Assembly: GCF_012274265.1 (NCBI RefSeq)
Contig: NZ_JAANYY010000004.1
Span: 372,001-436,000, forward strand
Direction: 5' to 3'
Length of the DNA: 64,000 bases
DNA from: Sphingopyxis microcysteis
Lineage (GTDB): Bacteria; Pseudomonadota; Alphaproteobacteria; Sphingomonadales; Sphingomonadaceae
In this document: positions 32,191 to 40,555 of the stretch, in pieces
How the letters are laid out: the number at the start of each line of letters is the position of its first letter
Numbering within the stretch: the stretch's first letter is position 1
The notes under the pieces: model-generated
Database searches by the model: none
What the model saw: only the letters and a program-made list of their open reading frames with translations
What the model was told of the DNA's origin: nothing
Made by a program: the position numbers and the translations under genes

Positions 32191-33300
32191 GTGATTCGTT
32201 CGACGCATATTATGGCCGCTTTGCTGCTTGCCGGCGGCGCCGCGCTGGTTCCGGTGATCATGGCGGCGCCCGCCCAGGCAGCCGACGATACCAGCGCCGA
32301 TGCGATCGCGGAAACATATGCGGCGTTGCTCGAACGCGATTATGTCTATCCCGACATTGGCAAACGCTATGCGGCGGCGATCCGCGCCGCCATTGCGTCG
32401 GGCCGCTATGCACCGCTGTCGGGCGACGCGCTGGCGAAGGCGCTCGATGCGACGGTCAACGGGGTGTCGCCCGATGGCCATTTGCGCGTTCGCCCGCCCG
32501 AAGGCAGCACGCCGGTCGCGCCGCCCGCGGGGAGCGGCCCGCCGCGCGCGGCGCCGGTGAGCCTGCCCCCCGTCGAGCAGCCCGGGTGGATCGCGCCGGG
32601 GGTCGCCTATATCCGCTTCAACCTGTTTCCGATGGACGCGGCGGTGACCGCGCAGGCAGCAAAGTTCATGGCCGATCACGCCGACGCCAAAGCGATCATC
32701 TTTGACATCCGCACCCATCGCGGCGGCGGGCTCGACCAGATGGATGTCATTTTCCCGTGGCTGTTCGACAAGCCGACGCGGCTGGTGACGATGGCGACGC
32801 GCACCTCTGTCGACGCGGCGGGCGGCTCGCCGATCGCGGGTGTTCCGACGCTGCGCCAAGTCGGCGGTGATCCGGGCATGGTGGCGCGCGAGCATTGGGC
32901 AACCCCCAATGGCGACAAGCGACTGCATGATGCGAAAATCTTTGTGCTGACGTCGGGCGCGAGTGGGTCGGCGGCCGAACATTTTGCGCTGGCGATGAAG
33001 CATACGGGGCGCGGCACGCTGGTCGGCAGCGCCACCGGCGGCGCCAATCATTTCGGCTATGGCGAGGAGCTGGGCGGCGGGTTCCAGGCGTTCATCCCGG
33101 TCGGGCGAACCTACGACCCCGTCACCGGCAAGGATTGGGAAGGCGAAGGCGTCGCGCCCGATGTCGCGGTGGCCCCGGCGGATGCGCTGGTGCGCGTGCT
33201 GACCGACCTGGGGGTCGCGACGGGCGAAGCGAGGCGATTGTCGGATCTCCATCTGCCGAAAGCGCCGATGGAACGGCGGCGGCCAAGGGGTGCCCGCTAG
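32191..33300 (+). CDS. S41-family (C-terminal processing-type) peptidase, exported
   Basis: A 369-residue protein starting at a GTG (32191) with GGGAG about 10 bases upstream. The signal peptide ends at APAQA. The S41 domain shows IIFDIRTHRGGGLDQMDVIF, VLTSGASGSAAEHFALAMKH with the predicted catalytic Ser, and GSATGGANHFGYGEE. No PDZ domain is obvious. The N-terminal helical region (TYAALLERDYVYPDIGKRYA) matches the tail-specific protease leader. The start, placed after a BlaI-like operator, suggests control by a cell-wall stress repressor. Confidence 0.88.
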   Translation: MIRSTHIMAALLLAGGAALVPVIMAAPAQAADDTSADAIAETYAALLERDYVYPDIGKRYAAAIRAAIASGRYAPLSGDALAKALDATVNGVSPDGHLRVRPPEGSTPVAPPAGSGPPRAAPVSLPPVEQPGWIAPGVAYIRFNLFPMDAAVTAQAAKFMADHADAKAIIFDIRTHRGGGLDQMDVIFPWLFDKPTRLVTMATRTSVDAAGGSPIAGVPTLRQVGGDPGMVAREHWATPNGDKRLHDAKIFVLTSGASGSAAEHFALAMKHTGRGTLVGSATGGANHFGYGEELGGGFQAFIPVGRTYDPVTGKDWEGEGVAPDVAVAPADALVRVLTDLGVATGEARRLSDLHLPKAPMERRRPRGAR

Positions 33301-33341
33301 CTCTCCATTGTCATGACGGCCTTATCCGGGATGACGGGTCG

Positions 33342-33821
33342 CTAGGACGCGGCGAGTTTCGTCAGTGCGTCGCCATCGACGCGCATGACGGTCCATTCGT
33401 CCATCAGCCTAGCGCCGAGGCTCTGGTAAAAGCCGATCGCGGGCGCGTTCCAGTCGAGCACGCTCCATTCGAGCCGCGCGCAGTCGCGGGTCACGCACAG
33501 CTCGGCCAGATGCGCGAGCAGCGCCTTGCCGAGCCCCGATCCGCGCGCGGTCGGGCGGACAAAGAGATCTTCGAGATAGATGCCGGGGCGCCCTTCGAAG
33601 GTCGAGAAATTGTGGAAGAAGAGCGCGAAGCCCTGCGCTTCGCCGTCGATCTCGCCGATCAGCACCTCGGCATAAGGGCGCGGGCCGAACAGCTTCGCAC
33701 CGAGCGTGGCTTCGTCGAAGCGAACCTCGTGCGCGAGCTTTTCATAGTCGGCAAGGTCGCGGATGAACTGCGCGATCAACGGCAGGTCGGCGGGCGTGGC
33801 AGGGCGGATCGCGAGGGTCAT
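33342..33821 (-). CDS. GNAT acetyltransferase, spermidine/thialysine-acetyltransferase-like
   Basis: A 159-residue GNAT: MTLAIRPATPADLPLIAQFI, then GFALFFHNFSTFEGRPGIYL and the acetyl-CoA loop VRPTARGSGLGKALLAHLA. The sequence IYLEDLFV and EWSVLDWNAPAIGFYQSLGA is typical of the SSAT/thialysine acetyltransferase branch acting on amines. Substrate not proved. The stop is preceded on this side by a palindromic repeat remnant (GTCATGACGG, CCGGGATGACGGG). Confidence 0.9.
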   Translation of the reverse strand: MTLAIRPATPADLPLIAQFIRDLADYEKLAHEVRFDEATLGAKLFGPRPYAEVLIGEIDGEAQGFALFFHNFSTFEGRPGIYLEDLFVRPTARGSGLGKALLAHLAELCVTRDCARLEWSVLDWNAPAIGFYQSLGARLMDEWTVMRVDGDALTKLAAS

Positions 33822-33852
33822 GCCCGCCCTGTGTCGCGCGCCGCCGTCGCTG

Positions 33853-34776
33853 TCAAACCTCCAGCTTGTGGAGCGCGCAGCTGTTCGCGAAGCCGAGTCC
33901 GCGCTTCAGCGCCGGATAGGCGGTGACCGTTGCCGCGGTGAGCGCCATTTCGAAGCGGACGGTGCGCCCATAGAGCATTTCGACCTGCGCGCCATGCGCG
34001 TCGGCGGCGGGGTCGTGGCTGCCGATCGCGACGCCGAAGGCAAAGGCTTCGGCAAGGTCGGCGGGCGGGTCGGCGGCGAGCAGGCGGTTGACGGTGGCGC
34101 GCGCGACGCCGTCGCCGAGCGCGCTTTCGGCCGCAATCAGCGCGCAGGGACCGCAATCGGCAGCAAGCGTCGCGCCGATCCGCGCGGCGTGGAAGGCGTC
34201 GGCGGGTGCGGCGTGGCGGTGCGCGGTGACCGGCATAAAGTGCTGGAATTTTTCGGCAGCATGACCGGGCGCGGCGATCAGGTCGGGGAGATAGGGGCTG
34301 TTGCCGCCGGTCGCCTTGTCCGCGGCCTGCGCGAACAGCCGCGCGGGGATGCCCGCGGGGGCGATCCGCTGGCGCGCGAACAGGATCGCCAGCGCCGCGA
34401 TCACCAGCAAGGGATGGCCCAGAACTCCCGGTGCGTCGGCCCAGAAGGTCGCCGGACCGCAAATGCCCGCCAGCACTTCATAGATGTGGAGCAGCCCGTG
34501 GAGCGTCAGCCACAGCCCGCCGACGACCGCAGCGCGCCAGCGCAGAATGGGATGCCCGGCGGCGTAGAGCAGGATCAGTCCCGACCCGACATAGGCGAGG
34601 CCGATGTCACGGATGAAATGCGCGTTCGGCGGCCCGGTGGTGATGACGGTCGGGATGAACACATACCAGGCGAGCGGATCGACGAGCATGAAGCCGCCAT
34701 TGGCGATGGCGCCGACCGCGGCGATCAGCAGCAGCAGCTGGACCAACCGGTCCAGCGCATCGAATTTGCCCAGCAT
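33853..34776 (-). CDS. Membrane protein fused to an AhpD-like (carboxymuconolactone decarboxylase) domain
   Basis: A 307-residue protein. The first 135 residues contain about four transmembrane helices ([60 protein letters not shown] and [18 protein letters not shown]). The C-terminal half is soluble and helical, with [20 protein letters not shown]. The CxxC (CGPC) and surrounding helix pattern resemble the peroxidase core of AhpD. Fusion of this domain to a membrane anchor is unusual. AGGGGGGA precedes ATG 34776. Confidence 0.75.
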   Translation of the reverse strand: MLGKFDALDRLVQLLLLIAAVGAIANGGFMLVDPLAWYVFIPTVITTGPPNAHFIRDIGLAYVGSGLILLYAAGHPILRWRAAVVGGLWLTLHGLLHIYEVLAGICGPATFWADAPGVLGHPLLVIAALAILFARQRIAPAGIPARLFAQAADKATGGNSPYLPDLIAAPGHAAEKFQHFMPVTAHRHAAPADAFHAARIGATLAADCGPCALIAAESALGDGVARATVNRLLAADPPADLAEAFAFGVAIGSHDPAADAHGAQVEMLYGRTVRFEMALTAATVTAYPALKRGLGFANSCALHKLEV

Positions 34777-34864
34777 ATCGGATCCCCCCTCGCTTGGTAT
34801 CGCCGGGCAATTTAGGCGGCTGCGGCCAGCGTGTAAAAAGCTAAGATGTACCGGGCGCAGGCAT

Positions 34865-36283
34865 CTATTTCCCCTTGATCCCCGCCGCCTGTTCCAGTTC
34901 GACCAGCGCATCCTCCAGATAGTCGATCAGCCGCTGGACGTGCGGCACGCTGCGGCGGCACGCGGTGATGCCGAAGTCGATATTCTTGTTGTTGCTGACC
35001 TGGGTGATGTTCATCGCCATGCCGTCGACCGGGATGCTCGCGGGATACATGCCGTCCAATCGCGCGCCATTCCAATAAAGCTGTTCGCGCGGACCGGGGA
35101 CGTTCGAGATGGTGACGCTGTACGCGGGAAATCGGTCGGCGGTGCGGGTGAGCGCGGTCAGCATTTGCGGCATTTGGGTGATCGCGGTATAGATCTGGAT
35201 CTGCTGCGCGGTCATCTCGCGCAGCTGCGCCTTCGCCGCGTTCATCGATGCCTGGATCGTGCGCATGCGCTCGGCGGGATCGTCGATATGCGTCGCGAGA
35301 TTGGCGGTCACCGCGGCGACCGAATTGCCCGAATCGATGTCGTCCTTGGCGCGGATCGACACCGGGGCCATGGCCTTCAGCGGCTTGTCGGGCAGCTCGT
35401 TCAGCGATTGCAGATATTTGCGCATCGCGCCCGAACACATGGCGAGCACCGCGTCGTTGATCGTCCCGTCATAGGCCTTGCCCATCGCGCGCACGCGTTC
35501 GAGCGACCAGCTTTGCGCGACGAAGCGGCGGGCGCCGGTGATGTTGCGGTTGAAGCTGGTGCGCGGCAGGCCCGCCCACGGTGTTGCAAGGTCGCCGCCG
35601 CCCAATCCGAACATCGCCGCGGCATATTGGTTCAAGGCCTTGGTCACCCCGACGCTGTTGCCCCATTGCTCCTTCAGAAAGGCGCCGATGGCCTTGAGGT
35701 CGGTGATGCTGGGGGTCGGCGCCTTTTTCGCGGTCGGGAATTTGCGCTTATAGGCCTCATAGACCTCGACCGACATCGGCGAGGCGGTCGGTTTGTAATT
35801 CTTGTCGTTGCTGAGCATCGCATTGGTGAAATGCATCGAGCTGGCGCCGTCCATGAAGGCATGGTGGATTTTGAAATAGGTCGCGATCTGGCGGTTCGGC
35901 AGCCCCGAGATCAGCGTGATCTCCCACATCGGCCGGGTGCGATCGAGCAGGGTGCCGTGGAGGCGCGAGGCGAGCTCGAACATCTCGCGATAGCGCCCCG
36001 GTTTCGGCAGCGCCGCGGCGCGGACATGATAATGCATGTCGATGTCCTTGTCGGGGACCAGCCGGATCGGGCCATATTGGCCGAGCGGGGTGAGCTTCAG
36101 GACTTCGGAAAACGGCCGCCGCAGCCCTTCCTGCTGGCGGAGCAAGGCGAGCATCTCGTTCAGCCATTCCGTCTCGTCGACCTTTTCGGGCAGGGTGTAG
36201 AGATTGACCCCGCCGACATGCATCGGCGTCTCGCGCGTTTCGGCGACGAGAAACATCGCGTCGGTCACCGGCATCAACCGCAT
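34865..36283 (-). CDS. Wax ester synthase / diacylglycerol acyltransferase (WS/DGAT)
   Basis: A 472-residue acyltransferase that joins acyl-CoA to a fatty alcohol or diacylglycerol for storage lipid. The catalytic HHxxxDG is [15 protein letters not shown] at about residues 134-140. [20 protein letters not shown] (NVPGP) and [19 protein letters not shown] are further family motifs. It starts [20 protein letters not shown]. Start 36283 with GGGGAGAG upstream is better than 36298. It stands alone downstream of a promoter in the repeat-rich region; a role in triacylglycerol or wax accumulation is inferred. Confidence 0.93.
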   Translation of the reverse strand: MRLMPVTDAMFLVAETRETPMHVGGVNLYTLPEKVDETEWLNEMLALLRQQEGLRRPFSEVLKLTPLGQYGPIRLVPDKDIDMHYHVRAAALPKPGRYREMFELASRLHGTLLDRTRPMWEITLISGLPNRQIATYFKIHHAFMDGASSMHFTNAMLSNDKNYKPTASPMSVEVYEAYKRKFPTAKKAPTPSITDLKAIGAFLKEQWGNSVGVTKALNQYAAAMFGLGGGDLATPWAGLPRTSFNRNITGARRFVAQSWSLERVRAMGKAYDGTINDAVLAMCSGAMRKYLQSLNELPDKPLKAMAPVSIRAKDDIDSGNSVAAVTANLATHIDDPAERMRTIQASMNAAKAQLREMTAQQIQIYTAITQMPQMLTALTRTADRFPAYSVTISNVPGPREQLYWNGARLDGMYPASIPVDGMAMNITQVSNNKNIDFGITACRRSVPHVQRLIDYLEDALVELEQAAGIKGK

Positions 36284-36374
36284 GGCAGCTCTCCCCACTG
36301 TTTATGCTGCGTCTTTGGTGCGCAGCATGAAAGTGGGGTGGGGGTGAGTCAAGCAATCCAGCCTTCAAGGAAAT

Positions 36375-36452
36375 CGTCATCCCGGCGAAGGCCGGGATCT
36401 CAACGGTGCGTTTTGGCGCGCGGGCGAGATCCCGGCCTTCGCCGGGATGACG
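36375..36452. repeat. Inverted repeat pair of the CGTCATCCCGGCGAAGG family
   Basis: Perfect 27-bp inverted arms (36375-36401 and 36426-36452) flank 24 bp. The same element occurs at 52375-52451. A fragment is near 30630. Confidence 0.9.
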
Positions 36453-36499
36453 AGGAGGGGGTGATTGCCTCGCCCAAATTGAGCGGTTATCGCACCCCC

Positions 36500-37102
36500 A
36501 TGGCCAAGCTCTATTTCTATTATGCCAGCATGAATGCGGGCAAATCGACCACGCTGCTCCAGGCGGATTTCAACTATCGCGAGCGCGGCATGCAGACGAT
36601 GCTGTGGACCGCGGCGCTCGACGACCGTTATGGCGTGGGGCAGGTGACGAGCCGCATCGGGTTGATGGCCGAGGCGCATAAGTTCGATCCCGACAGCGAC
36701 CTGTGGGCCGCGGTGAATGCCGAACATGCGCAGCGCCCGCTCGCCTGCGTGCTGGTCGACGAGGCGCAGTTTCTGACCCGGGCGCAGGTGCTGGAACTGG
36801 CGCGGCTTGCCGACGAAAGCGGCATTCCGGTGCTCTGCTATGGCCTGCGTACCGATTTTTCGGCCGAGCTGTTCCCGGGTTCGGCGGCGCTGCTCGGCAT
36901 CGCCGACGCGCTCGTTGAACTCAAGGCCGTGTGCGAATGCGGACGCAAGGCGACGATGAACCTGCGCGTTGACGAACAGGGCCGCGCGGTGGTCGAAGGC
37001 GCGCAGACCGAGATCGGCGGCAACGATCGCTACGTCGCGATGTGCCGACGCCATTTCATGGCAAAGCGGCGCGAGGCCGCCGCCGCCGGGGTTCCCGCTT
37101 GA
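36500..37102 (+). CDS. tdk: Thymidine kinase
   Basis: A 200-residue type II thymidine kinase of the salvage pathway. The P-loop [12 protein letters not shown] is at residues 10-21, the Walker B is [10 protein letters not shown] and the lasso/zinc region is [17 protein letters not shown] with CRRH near the end. It starts [15 protein letters not shown] at ATG 36500. It stands apart from nrdAB but serves the same dNTP supply. Confidence 0.96.
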   Translation: MAKLYFYYASMNAGKSTTLLQADFNYRERGMQTMLWTAALDDRYGVGQVTSRIGLMAEAHKFDPDSDLWAAVNAEHAQRPLACVLVDEAQFLTRAQVLELARLADESGIPVLCYGLRTDFSAELFPGSAALLGIADALVELKAVCECGRKATMNLRVDEQGRAVVEGAQTEIGGNDRYVAMCRRHFMAKRREAAAAGVPA

Positions 37103-37146
37103 TCGCGGGCGCGTGCCGACACTTCGGTTTTGATGAAAGGATTTCC

Positions 37147-38421
37147 ATGCGTAACACGCTGTTGCTGACCGCTGCTGCCCTGCTGGCCGCCGCACCCGTC
37201 CAGGTCGCATCGCAGCCGAAGCCCGAAGCGGTGCTCGAGACCAAGGGCTATGTGTCGGCGGTCCGCATCCTCGATCGCGATCACGACCGGATGGTCGATG
37301 AAATCATCAAGCTGACCGAAATTCCGGCGCCGCCGTTCAAGGAGGCCGCCCGCGCCGCTGCGTATCGTGACATGTTGATCGATGCCGGGCTGGCAGACGT
37401 CGAAATCGATGCGGAAGGCAATGCGATGGGCGTCTATCGCGGCACCGGCCCTGCAGGCGGTCCGGCGGTGATGATCGCCGCGCATCTCGACACGGTGTTT
37501 CCCGAAGGCACGCCGGTCAAGGTGCGCCGCGAAGGCACGCGCCTGCACGCCCCCGGCGTCGGCGACGACACGCGCGGCTTGGCGGTGTTGCTTGCCTATG
37601 CGCGCGCGATGAAGGAAAGCGGCGTCCGGGTGAAGCAGGACATCATCTTTGTCGGCAATGTCGGCGAGGAAGGGCCGGGCGATCTACGCGGGGTCCGTTA
37701 CCTGTTCACCAAGGGCAAATATAAGGATCGGGTTCAGACCTTTATCTCGATGGACGGCATCGATCCGTCGAGCATCGTCACCGGCGGGGTCGGGTCGAAA
37801 CGCTATCGCGTCACGTACAAGGGACCGGGCGGCCACAGCTTCAATGCGTTCGGCCTGGTCAATCCGATGGCTGCGATGAGCCAGACGATCGTCGATTTCT
37901 ACAAGATACCGGTGCCGGCAACGCCCAAGACGACCTATTCGGCCAGCGTCACCGGCGGCGGCACGTCGGTCAATTCGATCCCGAACGAGGTGTTCGTCGA
38001 ATTCGATATGCGGTCCGAAAATCCGGCTGAGCTCGCCAAGCTGGAACAGGCGTTCCTCGCGGTCGTCAAGCGGGGCGTCGAAACCGAAAATGCCGCGCGG
38101 TCGGTGAAGGAAGGGCCGATCACCGCCGACATCAAGCCGATCGGCGACCGACCGGCGGGCGAAACGGCGGCGACGCAGCCGATCGTCCGCACTGCCAATG
38201 CGATCATTCGCGCGCTGGGACTGACCCCCCGAGCCGCCTTTTCGTCGACCGATGCCAACCTGCCGATGAGCCTGGGGATTCCGGCGGTGACGATCGGGTC
38301 GGGCGGCGAGGGCGGACGCGCGCATGCGCTCGACGAGTGGATCGACGTCGAGAAGACCAAGAGCGTTCATGGCGCGTCGGTGGGGCTCGCCATCCTGCTC
38401 GCGACCGCGGGCGCCCGATGA
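37147..38421 (+). CDS. Exported M20-family metallopeptidase
   Basis: A 424-residue protein with a signal peptide (MRNTLLLTAAALLAAAPVQV). The M20 zinc ligands are visible: AAHLDTVFPEG (His, Asp), PGVGDDTRGL (Asp), GNVGEEGPGD (catalytic and ligand Glu), ISMDGIDPSS (Asp) and GGRAHALDEWID (His). The dimerisation insert (YKGPGGHSFNAFG) follows. GAAAGGATTT precedes ATG 37147. It probably cleaves dipeptides or peptide-like substrates in the periplasm. Stop and next start overlap (ATGA). Confidence 0.92.
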   Translation: MRNTLLLTAAALLAAAPVQVASQPKPEAVLETKGYVSAVRILDRDHDRMVDEIIKLTEIPAPPFKEAARAAAYRDMLIDAGLADVEIDAEGNAMGVYRGTGPAGGPAVMIAAHLDTVFPEGTPVKVRREGTRLHAPGVGDDTRGLAVLLAYARAMKESGVRVKQDIIFVGNVGEEGPGDLRGVRYLFTKGKYKDRVQTFISMDGIDPSSIVTGGVGSKRYRVTYKGPGGHSFNAFGLVNPMAAMSQTIVDFYKIPVPATPKTTYSASVTGGGTSVNSIPNEVFVEFDMRSENPAELAKLEQAFLAVVKRGVETENAARSVKEGPITADIKPIGDRPAGETAATQPIVRTANAIIRALGLTPRAAFSSTDANLPMSLGIPAVTIGSGGEGGRAHALDEWIDVEKTKSVHGASVGLAILLATAGAR

Positions 38422-38966
38422 TCCGCGATCGCCTGTATGTCGAATTGGCCGACGGGGATTTGCGGCTCGTCAAATTGGCCGAGGCGCATCGCGAGGCGCT
38501 GCGCGCGGCTTGCGCCGCCGACGGCGACATCTGGACGATCTATTCCTCCAGCTTTGGCGGGGAGCATTTCGATCGGAGTTTTGACGCGCTGATCGGCGGC
38601 GGTGGGCGGATGCCCTATGCGATTTTCGACGGCGACACGCTGGTCGGGATGACCGCGTGGCTGCGCCCCGACTGGTCGGCCGAGACGGTGGAGATCGGCA
38701 ACAGCTATCTCCATCCCAATGCGCGCGGTACCGGCTTCAACGGGCGCCTGAAGCGGTTGATGATCGACCACGCCTTTGCCGCCGGTATCCGCCGCATCGA
38801 ATTTCGCATCGATGAGCGCAATAAGCGCAGTCAGGCCGCGGTCGCGAAGCTCGGCTGTACCAAGGAGGCGACGCTGCGGTCGGAACGGATCACCTGGACC
38901 GGCCATGTCCGCGATACCGCGCTGTGGTCGCTGCTGGCCGACGAATGGGCGAGCGGGCGCGCTTGA
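38418..38966 (+). CDS. RimJ/RimL-type GNAT acetyltransferase
   Basis: A 182-residue GNAT. MIRDRLYVELADGDLRLVKL begins at ATG 38418, which overlaps the M20 stop. The family pattern is GMTAWLRPDWSAETVEIGNS, YLHPNARGTGFNGRLKRLM and RRIEFRIDERNKRSQAAVAK with LGCTKEATLR. It is translationally coupled to the peptidase and to truB. Substrate unknown. Confidence 0.88.
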   Translation: MIRDRLYVELADGDLRLVKLAEAHREALRAACAADGDIWTIYSSSFGGEHFDRSFDALIGGGGRMPYAIFDGDTLVGMTAWLRPDWSAETVEIGNSYLHPNARGTGFNGRLKRLMIDHAFAAGIRRIEFRIDERNKRSQAAVAKLGCTKEATLRSERITWTGHVRDTALWSLLADEWASGRA

Positions 38967-39958
38967 ACGGCTGGATCATCCTCGACAAACCGCTGGGACT
39001 TGGCTCGACGCAGGCGGTCGGCGCGGTGAAGCGCGTGTGCCGCGAGGCGGGGCTCGGCAAGGTGAAGGTCGGCCATGGCGGCACGCTCGATCCGCTGGCG
39101 ACCGGGGTGCTGCCGATCGCGCTCGGCGAGGCGACGAAACTGTGCGGGCGGATGCTCGATGCCAGCAAAATCTATGAATTTGCCGTGCGGTTCGGGACCG
39201 AGACCGCAGGGCTCGATGCCGAGGGCGAAGTGGTCGCGGTAAGCGATGTGCGACCGACACTGGCGGAGGTGGAGGCGGTGCTGCCGCGCTTCACCGGGCC
39301 GATCGAGCAGGTGCCGCCGGCCTACTCGGCGATCAAGATCGACGGCGAACGGGCCTATGATCGCGCGCGCAAGGGTGAAGAAGTCGAGATGAAAGCGCGG
39401 GGGGTGACGGTGCATTCGCTTGAGCCCCTCCCCTTCAGGGGAGGGGTTGGGGTGGGGGCCATCGGCCTTGCGCAGGGCCGATGGCCCCCACCCGCTGCGA
39501 CTAAGCCGGCAAGCCGGCAAGTCTCGCTGCCCTCCCCTGAAGGGGAGGGCGTGGAGGAAATCACCCTCATCGCCCACGTTTCCAAGGGTACCTATATCCG
39601 CAGCCTTGCCCGCGACATCGCGTACGCCGTCGGCACCGTCGGCCATGTCACGATGCTCCGCCGCACGAAGGCCGGGCCGTTCGACCTGTCACAGGCGATT
39701 TCGCTGGACAAATTGAACGCGTTCGGCCAAGGGGCCGCGCAATCAGAGATATTTCTGCCGCTCGAGGCAGGGCTGGTCGACATCCCGGCTCTGAACCTTT
39801 CCCCGGAAGCGGCAGGGGCGATCCGTCGGGGTCGTGTCTGGACCGGGGTAGCTACGGATGACGGGCTCTATTGGGGACGGGACGATCAAGATCGTCCGAT
39901 CGCCCTGATCGAGGCTTTGGCGGGAACGCTGAAGGTCGTCCGGGGCTTCAATCTGTAA
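38963..39958 (+). CDS. truB: tRNA pseudouridine-55 synthase with an in-frame repeat insertion
   Basis: A 331-residue TruB from a TTG at 38963 ([20 protein letters not shown]), overlapping the preceding stop; ATG 38945 is an alternative. The catalytic Asp lies in [15 protein letters not shown] and the RNA-binding core in [14 protein letters not shown]. Between GVTVHSLE and [12 protein letters not shown] about 43 residues are encoded by a palindromic element (39424-39551): [20 protein letters not shown] and onward. Without this stretch the protein has the usual length near 290 residues. The insert sits in a loop before the conserved SKGTYIR strand, and the rest of the frame is intact. rpsO follows. 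Confidence 0.95.
   Translation: MNGWIILDKPLGLGSTQAVGAVKRVCREAGLGKVKVGHGGTLDPLATGVLPIALGEATKLCGRMLDASKIYEFAVRFGTETAGLDAEGEVVAVSDVRPTLAEVEAVLPRFTGPIEQVPPAYSAIKIDGERAYDRARKGEEVEMKARGVTVHSLEPLPFRGGVGVGAIGLAQGRWPPPAATKPASRQVSLPSPEGEGVEEITLIAHVSKGTYIRSLARDIAYAVGTVGHVTMLRRTKAGPFDLSQAISLDKLNAFGQGAAQSEIFLPLEAGLVDIPALNLSPEAAGAIRRGRVWTGVATDDGLYWGRDDQDRPIALIEALAGTLKVVRGFNL
39424..39551. repeat. Palindromic element inserted inside truB
   Basis: A 128-bp element starts and ends with inverted CCCCTCCCCTTCAGGGGAGG-type palindromes and has an inner inverted repeat CATCGGCCTTGCG / CGCAGGGCCGATGG. It is translated as part of TruB. Related copies are at 55377-55562, 56512-56638 and 57947-58106. Confidence 0.9.
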
Positions 39959-39984
39959 ACAAGGATGTTCGAGGAAAAAAGAAT

Positions 39985-40254
39985 ATGTCGATTACCGCCG
40001 AGCGCAAAACCGAAGTTATCAACGACAATGCCCGCGCAAAGGGCGATACCGGTTCGCCGGAAGTGCAGGTCGCAATCCTGACCGACCGCATCAACACGCT
40101 GACCGCCCATTTCAAGGCGCATCACAAGGACAACCACAGCCGCCGCGGCCTTTTGATGATGGTCAACAAGCGCCGCAGCCTCCTCGACTATCTGAAGAAG
40201 AAGGACGAGGCCCGCTATCTGGCGCTGATCGCGAAGCTGGGTCTGCGTAAATAA
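39985..40254 (+). CDS. rpsO: 30S ribosomal protein S15
   Basis: An 89-residue S15 ([20 protein letters not shown]). The core [20 protein letters not shown] and [20 protein letters not shown], with the end [13 protein letters not shown], is unmistakable. It binds 16S rRNA and is needed for 30S assembly. The usual truB-rpsO-pnp order is kept. A GAGGAAAA site lies upstream of the start. Confidence 0.98.
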   Translation: MSITAERKTEVINDNARAKGDTGSPEVQVAILTDRINTLTAHFKAHHKDNHSRRGLLMMVNKRRSLLDYLKKKDEARYLALIAKLGLRK

Positions 40255-40263
40255 TTCACGGTG

Positions 40264-40287
40264 AACGGCCCCTTCGCGGGGCCGTTT
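40264..40287 (+). terminator. Terminator after rpsO
   Basis: A stem AACGGCCCC / GGGGCCGTT with a TTCGC loop and a short T-run starts 10 bp after the stop. Confidence 0.85.
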
Positions 40288-40555
40288 GCTTGTCCAAGCC
40301 TCCGTTTGTCCTGAGGAGGGACTGAGCGAAGGCGAAGGCCCGTCTCGAAGGACGCAGACGCAAACATCCTTCGAGACGCCATTTCGACAAGCTCAATGGC
40401 TCCTCAGGACGAGCGGGTGTTGAGTTTGACAAAAGGCCGCCCCGCATCCGGCGGGGCCGCCATAGGGCAGACAGACGCCCTACACCGCCCCGGGCCGGAT
40501 TGCCCGGACACAGAGGCCCCGCCCGGCATAGGGCCCGGCGGGCGAAGGAAACCAC
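40288..40555. repeat. Repeats and GC-rich leader of pnp
   Basis: About 40307-40414 is a dispersed inverted element (TGTCCTGAGGAGG to CCTCAGGACGA, with CTTCGAGACG arms inside). At about 40436-40462 a strong GC hairpin (GCCCCGC ATCC GGCGGGGC) and several smaller stems precede pnp, resembling the structured leaders through which PNPase autoregulates in other bacteria. Confidence 0.55.

Noticed and set aside
34604-36499. Long plus-strand open frame reaching into tdk
   Set aside because: Antisense to the WS/DGAT gene; only the part from ATG 36500 has a real start and the thymidine kinase domain.
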